Assembly (NCBI GenBank): GCA_035691285.1
Contig: DASSJI010000057.1
Coordinates: 1 to 33,901 of the forward strand
Source: DATFEN01 sp035691285
GTDB lineage: Bacteria > Acidobacteriota > Vicinamibacteria > Fen-336
Reading direction: 5' to 3'
Length of the DNA: 33,901 nucleotides
Shown here one piece after another: positions 28,542 through 33,901 of this stretch. Under the pieces are notes generated by a model. It had not been told where the DNA came from. It did not search any database and saw only the letters and a list, made by a program, of their open reading frames with translations. The translations under genes were made by a program, and so were the position numbers. The number at the start of each line of letters is the position of its first letter. Within the stretch, counting starts at the first letter, position 1.

Positions 28542-28829
28542 GGCGGACTCCGGAAGTAGGGACCGAGGGCTTCGGGCTCGGCCTGATCTCTAGGTGGAGG
28601 GATTCGGGAGGTGTTCCGGAGGGACCTAGGTGTCGCCGAAGACCCGCTTCGGCGCGTTCGTCCGAAGCAGGCGCGGCCCTGTCAAGCGTCCACGACGGCG
28701 GCGGGACAGGAGCTTCGACGGGCTCATCGGCGCACCCCTTTTCGGCAGCGGGATGGTAACGCGGGGCACGCAACATGGTCAAGGCGTCCGGCAACGGCCT
28801 ATCGCCAGTATGCCTTTTAAGTCAGAGAG
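28542..28829 (-). promoter_or_regulatory. 288-bp intergenic leader of patA with promoter and hairpin
   Basis: On the minus strand, TTGACC (28782-28777) is followed after 18 bases by TACCAT (28758-28753), a plausible promoter, giving a leader of about 200 bases before patA. The leader contains a perfect 8-bp hairpin (28634-28654). CTAGGTG occurs twice, near 28590 and 28625, and flanks GGAGGGA-type direct repeats. No gene is evident in this stretch. Confidence 0.45.
28634..28654 (-). repeat. Perfect hairpin in the patA leader
   Basis: CGCCGAAG (28634-28641) and CTTCGGCG (28647-28654) form an 8-bp stem with a 5-base loop about 95 bases ahead of the patA start. It could be a leader regulatory structure or a terminator; no T-run follows on the minus strand. 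Confidence 0.4.
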
Positions 28830-29171
28830 TTACGCTCCGTTCGGGAAGCGCTCACCGGCCTTCCGCAACTCGCCTTCCATGCGGTTCATCCACAGCAGTC
28901 GATACATCCTGAAGTCGCCGCGGAGGGACCAGAGCGGGTACGTGAAGGTGGCCGGCCGGTTCCTCTCGAAGAAGAAGTGCCCGATCCACGCGAAGCCGTA
29001 GCCGGCGAAGGGGGCGGCGAGGAGGAAGAGCGGATCGCGAAGGGCGGCGAGGACCAGGCAGGCGAGCACGAGGTTGGTGCCGAGGAAGTGCAGGGCCCGG
29101 TTCACGGGGTGGCGGTGCTGCGCGACGTAGAAGGGCCAGAACTCCTCGTAGGTTCCGAAACGTCCGGCCAT
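28830..29171 (-). CDS. DUF962/Mpo1-like membrane protein
   Basis: This 113-residue protein matches the DUF962 (YGL010w/Mpo1-like) family: FGTYEEFWPFYVAQHRHPVNRALHFLG at the N-terminus (FGTYEEFWPFY, then HRHPVNRALHFLG), two hydrophobic helices, and the conserved GYGFAWIGHFFFERNRPATF. The paired histidines (HxHPxNRxxH and GHxxxExNRPA) are the likely iron ligands. In yeast, Mpo1 is an Fe-dependent dioxygenase acting on 2-hydroxy fatty acids; bacterial members are uncharacterised. ATG 29171 has a G-rich site upstream. It diverges from the leucine dehydrogenase gene across only 32 bases. Confidence 0.88.
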   Translation of the reverse strand: MAGRFGTYEEFWPFYVAQHRHPVNRALHFLGTNLVLACLVLAALRDPLFLLAAPFAGYGFAWIGHFFFERNRPATFTYPLWSLRGDFRMYRLLWMNRMEGELRKAGERFPNGA

Positions 29172-29190
29172 CGCCCACCCCGCTGCGAAT

Positions 29191-29197
29191 TACTATA
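29191..29197. promoter_or_regulatory. Overlapping bidirectional -10 (TACTATA)
   Basis: On the plus strand TACTAT (29191-29196) ends 7 bases before GTG 29204 of the leucine dehydrogenase. On the minus strand TATAGT (29197-29192) ends 20 bases before ATG 29171 of the DUF962 gene. One AT-rich heptamer therefore could serve both genes. Confidence 0.5.
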
Positions 29198-29203
29198 CGC
29201 CCC

Positions 29204-30253
29204 GTGCCCGCCCTCGAGCTTCTCTCCGCCCTCGGTCACGAGGAGGTGATCCTCGTCCGTGACGAGTCGGCCGGGCTCCGCGCCGTGATCGCGATCCACG
29301 ACACGACCCTGGGCCCCGCGGCGGGAGGCACTCGGATGCAGCCCTACCCCTCGATCGACGGCGCCCTCGTCGACGCGCTGCGCCTGTCGAAGGCGATGAC
29401 CGCGAAGGCGGCGATGGCAGGCGTCGAGCGCGGCGGAGGCAAGGCCGTGATCGTCGGCGACCCGTCCCGAGACAAGAGCCGCGCCCTGCTCCAGGCCTTC
29501 GCGCGGGTGGTGGAGAGGCTGGGCGGTCGCTTCCACACCGGGCCCGACGTGGGCATCGACGGCCGCGACGCGGCCGTGATGGCGCGACACACGCGGCACG
29601 TCTCATTCACCGCCGAGGGGGCGAGCGTCACCGTGGCCGACCTGACGGCCCTGGGCGTCCTGGAGGCGATGCGCAGCGTGGCGCGCCGCCTCGGCGGCGA
29701 GCTGCGCGGCCTGCGCGTCGCGCTCCAGGGCCTGGGGCAGGTGGGCCTGCGCCTCGCGCGCCTCCTCGCCGGCGAAGGCGTCCGGCTCACCGTGTGCGAC
29801 GTGGACGCGAGGCGCGCCGAGCGGGCCACGGCCGAGCTGGACGCCTCCCGCGTCGCTCCCGACGAGATCTACGACGTCGAGGCGGATGTCTTCTCGCCGA
29901 ACGCCCTGGGCGGCGTCCTGAGCGACGCCACGCTGCCGCGCCTCCGCGTGCAGGCGGTGTGCGGCGCGGCCAACGAGCAGCTCGAGGAACCGCGCCACGG
30001 CGACGAGCTCCACCGCCGCGGCATCCTCTACGCGCCCGACTACGTGGTGAACGCCGGCGGCCTGCTGAGCCTCCTCTTCGAGCTGGGCGAGGTGGACGAG
30101 GAGGGGATCGTGCGCCGCGTAACAGGCATTGGTGAGCGCGTGAGCGAGCTCCTGGAGCGGGCCGTACAGGAGGCGGCGCCGCCCTTCCGCGTGGCCGACG
30201 GCATCGTCGAGGAGCGGCTGCGCGAGGCCAGGGCGGCGCACGGGAGGCCGTGA
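29204..30253 (+). CDS. Leucine dehydrogenase family (Glu/Leu/Phe/Val dehydrogenase)
   Basis: This 349-residue NAD-dependent amino-acid dehydrogenase has GPAAGGTRM, the substrate-binding K68 in LSKAMTAKAA, and the catalytic K80 in GGGKAVIVGDP. These positions match the numbering of bacterial leucine dehydrogenases. A Rossmann domain follows (LQGLGQVGLRLARLL, about residues 170-300), then YAPDYVVNAGGLLSLLFE. It should deaminate leucine or other branched-chain amino acids to the keto acids. GTG 29204 is close to a -10-like box with no ribosome-binding site. The stop overlaps the ATG of the next gene by one base, so it heads a coupled three-gene operon. Confidence 0.92.
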   Translation: MPALELLSALGHEEVILVRDESAGLRAVIAIHDTTLGPAAGGTRMQPYPSIDGALVDALRLSKAMTAKAAMAGVERGGGKAVIVGDPSRDKSRALLQAFARVVERLGGRFHTGPDVGIDGRDAAVMARHTRHVSFTAEGASVTVADLTALGVLEAMRSVARRLGGELRGLRVALQGLGQVGLRLARLLAGEGVRLTVCDVDARRAERATAELDASRVAPDEIYDVEADVFSPNALGGVLSDATLPRLRVQAVCGAANEQLEEPRHGDELHRRGILYAPDYVVNAGGLLSLLFELGEVDEEGIVRRVTGIGERVSELLERAVQEAAPPFRVADGIVEERLREARAAHGRP

Positions 30254-31044
30254 TGAAGGCTCGCATCGCCGGAGCCGAGATCGCCTACGACGTCCAGGGA
30301 CAGGGCCCGCCGCTGCTGTTCCTGCACGCCTTCCCGCTGGGCCTGTTCATGTGGGACGCAGCGGCGGCGGAGCTGGCCCGCGACCACACCGTGGTGCGCT
30401 TCGACGCCCGGGGCTTCGGCGGCTCGCCGCCCGGCGACGGCCCCTTGAGCATGGAGCGCATCGCCGACGACGGCGTCGCGCTCCTGGACCATCTGGGCCT
30501 CGGCCAGGCCGTCGTCGCCGGCTGCTCGATGGGAGGGTACGCGGCATTCGCGCTGGTGCGGCGGAATCCCGGGCGCCTCCGGGGCCTCGTCCTCATCGAC
30601 ACGCGGGCGGAGCCGGACACGCCCGAAGGCCGCTCGAATCGTGCGCTGCTCGCCGAGAAGGTCCTGAAGGAGGGCTCCTCCGCGGCGGCCGAGAGCTTCC
30701 TGCCGCGACTGCTCGGCGAGACGACCAGGCGCGACGCGCCCGATCTCGTGGCGGCCCTGGACGCCCGGATCCGGGCGAACCCGCCCCGGGGCATCGCCAA
30801 TGCGCTCCTGGGCCTCGGCGCGCGCGCCGACTCGAGGCCGACGCTCCACGAGATCGGGGTGCCGACGCTCGTCGTGGGCGGCGCCGAGGACACCTTCACG
30901 CCGCCCGCCGACATCGAGGCGCTGGCCCGCGGCATCGCCGGCGCACGCCACGTCATCCTGCCCCGGAGCGGCCACCTGCCGAGCGTGGAGGCGCCCGAGG
31001 CGCTGAACCGCGCGCTCCGCGACTTTCTCGGCGGGCCGGCGTGA
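30253..31044 (+). CDS. Alpha/beta-fold hydrolase
   Basis: This 263-residue hydrolase has the oxyanion segment LLFLHAFPLG, the nucleophile elbow G-C-S92-M-G-G, an acid at GGAEDTFTP and the catalytic histidine in SGHLPSVEAP. A four-helix-type cap lies in between. It is a typical small esterase/lactonase-like enzyme with no signal peptide. The likely start is ATG 30253, overlapping the leucine dehydrogenase stop (TGATG); GTG 30250 is one codon earlier. The stop overlaps the GTG of the sulfatase-fold gene (GTGA). The substrate is unknown; enol-lactone or ester hydrolysis is possible. Confidence 0.88.
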   Translation: MKARIAGAEIAYDVQGQGPPLLFLHAFPLGLFMWDAAAAELARDHTVVRFDARGFGGSPPGDGPLSMERIADDGVALLDHLGLGQAVVAGCSMGGYAAFALVRRNPGRLRGLVLIDTRAEPDTPEGRSNRALLAEKVLKEGSSAAAESFLPRLLGETTRRDAPDLVAALDARIRANPPRGIANALLGLGARADSRPTLHEIGVPTLVVGGAEDTFTPPADIEALARGIAGARHVILPRSGHLPSVEAPEALNRALRDFLGGPA

Positions 31045-32396
31045 GACGGCTCGCGCTCCTCGCGGCGCTCCTGGCGTGGCCCGCCCCGGGCGGCGCCGAG
31101 CTTCGGCCGGGCGCCCTCAAGAACAAGAGCGTGGTCCTCGTATCGATCGACACGCTGCGAGCGGATCACCTGGGCGCGTACGGCTACCCGCGGCCGACGA
31201 GCCCCAACCTCGACGCCCTGGCCGCGGAATCGGTGGTCTTCGAGCGCTGCAACAGCCACTCGCCGAAGACGGCGTCGTCCCACATGAGCCTCATGACCGG
31301 CGTGCTGCCCGCAGCCCACGGCGTGCTCAACTGGGGCGAGACCCCGCTCCTGAGCAGGCCCGAGGCGCTGCCCACGCTGGCGTCGCTCCTGAAGCGAGCC
31401 GGCTATCGCACGGCGGCCTACACGTCCGGCGGCAACGTGGCGGCCGAGCTCGGGTTCGATCACGGCTTCGACGCCTACGTGGACGCCAAGGATGCGAGCC
31501 TGTCCCTGGCGCGCCTCGCCCTCGAGGACCTCGCGCGGGAGCGACGGCCGTTCTTCCTCTTCGTCCACACCTACGCCGTCCACGACCCTTACACCCCGCC
31601 CGAGGAGCACGCGCGGCTGTTCGTCGCGCCCGGTTATGCCGGGCGCATCGTCGCATCGCGGGAGAGGCTGGGGGTCGAGGACGACTGGTGGGCGCAGCAC
31701 CGCGCCTATTGGGCGCGCGTCGGCTCGAACGACCCGGCGGATCGGCGGCACCTCGTGGACCTGTACGACGGAGCCATCCGCGCGATGGACGCCGAGCTCG
31801 GCCTGCTCCTCGGCCGCATGCGCGCCCTGGTCGGCGACGACGCGCTGCTGGTCGTGCTCTCCGACCACGGCGAGGAGTTCCAGGAGCACGGCCAGTGGAC
31901 CCACAACTCCGTCTACGACGAGGTGCTCCACGTACCCCTCTTCCTCCGCTTCCCCGGCGGCCGGGACGCGCGACGCGTGAGCGACGTCGTGCGCCTCTCG
32001 GACGTGATGCCCACGCTCCTGGACCTCGTCGGCGTGAGCACGCCCGAGCACGTCCAGGGCGCCTCGCTCCTCGGCGTCCTCGAAGGCGCTGACCGGCAGC
32101 CGCGGCAGGTCCTCGCCGAGTGGGCCGCGCAGGGCCTCACCGCCCTGCGCCTGCGCGACCTCAAGTACGTGAGCCGGCCCAAGGGCGAGGAGCTCTACGA
32201 CCTCCTCCAGGATCCCGGGGAGACGCGCAACCTCCTGCCCACCGAAAAGGAGCGCGCCTACGCGCTCCGCCTCGTCGCCGAGCGCGTCGCCGAGGCGAGC
32301 TTCGCCTTGAAGGAGCGGCTCGGCAAGGGAGGAACGCCGCGTCTCGACCCCGAGACGCGGCGCCAGCTCGAGGCGCTGGGCTACGTCGGCCCCTAG
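31041..32396 (+). CDS. Exported sulfatase-fold hydrolase/transferase
   Basis: This 451-residue alkaline-phosphatase-superfamily protein has a signal peptide (MRRLALLAALLAWPAPGGAE). The catalytic domain opens with VVLVSIDTLRADHLGAYGYP (first metal aspartate) and includes VVLSDHGEEFQEHGQWTH (second metal set). At the formylglycine position it reads T77-A-S-S-H in SPKTASSHMSLMTG, so there is no Cys/Ser for formylglycine; relatives with TLPSH share this Thr. The C-terminus (QLEALGYVGP) mirrors the other sulfatase-fold protein in this window. GTG 31041 overlaps the hydrolase stop by four bases. Its stop shares CTAG with the stop of the convergent antiporter gene. Confidence 0.88.
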   Translation: MRRLALLAALLAWPAPGGAELRPGALKNKSVVLVSIDTLRADHLGAYGYPRPTSPNLDALAAESVVFERCNSHSPKTASSHMSLMTGVLPAAHGVLNWGETPLLSRPEALPTLASLLKRAGYRTAAYTSGGNVAAELGFDHGFDAYVDAKDASLSLARLALEDLARERRPFFLFVHTYAVHDPYTPPEEHARLFVAPGYAGRIVASRERLGVEDDWWAQHRAYWARVGSNDPADRRHLVDLYDGAIRAMDAELGLLLGRMRALVGDDALLVVLSDHGEEFQEHGQWTHNSVYDEVLHVPLFLRFPGGRDARRVSDVVRLSDVMPTLLDLVGVSTPEHVQGASLLGVLEGADRQPRQVLAEWAAQGLTALRLRDLKYVSRPKGEELYDLLQDPGETRNLLPTEKERAYALRLVAERVAEASFALKERLGKGGTPRLDPETRRQLEALGYVGP

Positions 32397-33799
32397 ACGA
32401 GCAGGAACACCGCGGCGGCGAGCGCCGTGGGCAGAGCAGCGCCGAGCAGCAGCCCGATGGGCGCGACGCCGTCGTCGAAGTGCGGTCCGAGGATCGCCTG
32501 TCCGGCGGGGTTCGGCGCGTTCGCGATCACGGTCAAGCCGCCCCCGGTGACCGCTCCCGCCACCACCGCCAGCTTCATGCCCTCGGAGAAGTCCGGGACC
32601 AGGGTCGCGAGGTAGGTGATGAGCGCGTTGTCGTTGAACGCGGTGAGGACGAGCGCGCCGGCGAACAGCGGCACCTGGCTCAGGCTGGCCAGCACGGGAG
32701 CGATCCACCAGCCCTGCAGGCCACCGTGGATGACGAGCCCCGCCAGGAAGAACCCGACGAGCAGGGGCGACTTGAGGTCGAGGGCGCTCTGGTGCGGAGC
32801 CGTGGCCTTGGCGAACCCCAGGAAGAAGAGGAACCCGCCCACGAACAGCGCGGGGTAGTGGGCATTGACCACGGTCCACGCCATGAAGGCCACGTGGACC
32901 GCCACGACCCACCGCGGCGCGCTGGCCGTCGGGGGCTGGAGGCCGTCGGCCACGTCCGGGGGGCGCAGGGACAGGAGCTCGCGCCGGAAGAAGACGAAGT
33001 AGACGAGGTTCGTAGCGAGGATGGCCAGGACCGCCCGCCAGCCGAAGTGCGTCAGCATGAAGGGCGTCGTCCACTGCCACGGCCGGGCCACCATCAGGAC
33101 CGGCGGGGCGGCGAAGTGCGTGAGCGTGCCGCCCACGGACACGTTGACGAACAACGCCCCGAGCGTGGCGTAGGCGAGGCGCCGGGACGGGCGCAGCACG
33201 TAGAACTGCCGCGAGAGCAGGAGCGCCGAGATCGTCATCGCCGCCGGCTCGGTCACGAGGGATCCGAGCAGCGGACCGAGCGTGAGCACCGAGAGCCAGA
33301 GCGCCCATGGCCTGCCGCCGAGGAGCGCCGCCACGCGGCGCAGGGCGTCCTCGGCCAGCGCGATCACCGGCTGGGTCGAGGCCAGGGCCATGATCACGAC
33401 GACGAAGAGGGGCTCGGTGTAGTTGACCGTGTGCCCGAGGTAGTCGCGCGCCACGGGCCAGCCGTGGGAGAGGGCGATCGCCCCCATCAGCGCGACCGCC
33501 CAGAGCCCGAACACCACCTCCACCTCGCCGAGGAAGTGCAGCAGCTCCGCCCGCACGCTCGGCGTCTCCGGCCTGCCCGCGGCGCGCTCGCGCCGGGCGT
33601 GCCGCTCCTGGACGTGGTGGGCCGCCACCCGGAACCGATACACGGCGAATGTGTGCAGGATCGCCAGGAAGAAGATGCCCGTGGCGACTGCGTTCAGCGG
33701 CTCGGCTGCGACCCGCGAACGCAGGATTGCGACGAGGTCCCCTCCGGCGGCGTAGCTCTCGAGCGGCGGCGGAAAGCCCGCAGCGGGCGGAGGCGTCAC
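32393..33799 (-). CDS. Putative Na+/H+ antiporter family membrane protein
   Basis: This 468-residue protein has about eleven hydrophobic helices. It contains the blocks HFLGEVEVVFGLWAVAL, SLVTEPAAMTISALLL and GGTLTHFAAPPVLMVA, and near the end a half-repeat with LTAFNDNALITYLATLVPDF and GGGLTVIANAPNPAGQAIL. The charged and Asn residues in the two repeats (TEPAA, NDNA) resemble ion-transporter superfamily sites. It matches the group annotated as putative Na+/H+ antiporter (PF07399-type). GTG 33799 overlaps the stop of the upstream gene (GTGA). Confidence 0.85.
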   Translation of the reverse strand: MTPPPAAGFPPPLESYAAGGDLVAILRSRVAAEPLNAVATGIFFLAILHTFAVYRFRVAAHHVQERHARRERAAGRPETPSVRAELLHFLGEVEVVFGLWAVALMGAIALSHGWPVARDYLGHTVNYTEPLFVVVIMALASTQPVIALAEDALRRVAALLGGRPWALWLSVLTLGPLLGSLVTEPAAMTISALLLSRQFYVLRPSRRLAYATLGALFVNVSVGGTLTHFAAPPVLMVARPWQWTTPFMLTHFGWRAVLAILATNLVYFVFFRRELLSLRPPDVADGLQPPTASAPRWVVAVHVAFMAWTVVNAHYPALFVGGFLFFLGFAKATAPHQSALDLKSPLLVGFFLAGLVIHGGLQGWWIAPVLASLSQVPLFAGALVLTAFNDNALITYLATLVPDFSEGMKLAVVAGAVTGGGLTVIANAPNPAGQAILGPHFDDGVAPIGLLLGAALPTALAAAVFLLV

Positions 33800-33901
33800 G
33801 GCTGGGCCTCGCGCGCGCGGCGCGTCTCGAGGACGAACGCGGCCAGGGTGACGGCGCCGAGGACCAGCACGAACGCCTGCAACGCCAGGCGCGGGTCCGG
33901 C
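33796..33901 (-). CDS. C-terminal end of a membrane protein (5' part outside window)
   Basis: The last 34 residues are visible: a hydrophobic helix (LALQAFVLVLGAVTLAAFVL) then a basic tail (ETRRAREAQP) and a TGA that overlaps the antiporter GTG. The pattern resembles the last helix of MASE1-type sensory membrane domains, which would make this a stand-alone MASE1 protein. The fragment is too short for certainty. Confidence 0.5.
   Translation of the reverse strand, partial: PDPRLALQAFVLVLGAVTLAAFVLETRRAREAQP

Noticed and set aside
30285..33308. A 1007-codon minus-strand open frame over the hydrolase, sulfatase-fold and antiporter genes
   Set aside because: It has no recognisable domain, low-complexity Arg/Ala/Pro composition, and lies antisense to well-supported genes. 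Long shadow frames are expected at this GC content.
1..33901. tRNA, rRNA, CRISPR arrays, insertion sequences, prophage or attachment sites
   Set aside because: I found no cloverleaf-like tRNA sequence, regularly spaced repeats, transposase or integrase motifs, or terminal repeats by reading both strands; short RNAs could still be missed.

Overview
The window is very GC-rich, densely packed DNA with about 30 protein genes on both strands and no rRNA, tRNA, CRISPR array or insertion sequence that I can see. An orphan double-length MacB/FtsX permease (ADOP type), a carbohydrate-binding/DUF5916 outer-membrane protein, a membrane Ser/Thr kinase beside an FHA protein, and two sulfatase-fold proteins together suggest an uncultured-type member of Acidobacteriota or a close relative. 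This is inference from gene content; no phylogenetic marker gene is present.

Layout. (1) 1-1896: C-terminus of a sodium:solute symporter, then a TldE/PmbA protease-family subunit. (2) 2001-4494: an envelope-stress module, namely a His-rich Spy/CpxP/ZraP-like exported protein, an OmpR-family regulator and a sensor kinase. (3) 4565-6379: an exported sulfatase-fold protein, convergent with an ADOP permease (6422-8860, minus). (4) 9017-11648, minus: a DUF1579 protein, a YjbR protein and a MocR-type regulator. (5) 11827-14822: a DUF5916 outer-membrane protein diverging from a CGNR/ABATE zinc-finger regulator, with a striking 27-bp inverted repeat and interlocked promoters between them. (6) 14823-16757: an intergenic stretch with a possible efflux-pump remnant, a methyltransferase and an exported thioredoxin-like protein. 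(7) 16774-19513: Ser/Thr kinase, zinc-ribbon/FHA protein and an ornithine-cyclodeaminase-family enzyme. (8) 19546-20206, minus: a vapBC toxin-antitoxin pair with a twin-palindrome operator. (9) 20218-28541, mostly minus: a polyamine locus with potA, potB, a potC-potD gene fusion and a putrescine aminotransferase. Between these lie an exported asparaginase-family enzyme, a YbaK-type deacylase and a plus-strand serine hydrolase. (10) 28830-32396: a DUF962 protein diverging from a translationally coupled leucine dehydrogenase, alpha/beta hydrolase and sulfatase-fold operon. (11) 32393-33901, minus: a Na+/H+ antiporter-family protein and the end of another membrane protein.

The most noteworthy signals are regulatory and architectural: the divergent CGNR/DUF5916 operator, the in-frame PotC-PotD fusion, the vapBC operator that overlaps its own promoter, and a recurring TANNNT hexamer 6-8 nt ahead of start codons that points to leaderless transcripts. 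I see no clearly new multi-gene defence or metabolic system. The CGNR/DUF5916 pair is the best candidate for an undescribed regulatory unit.
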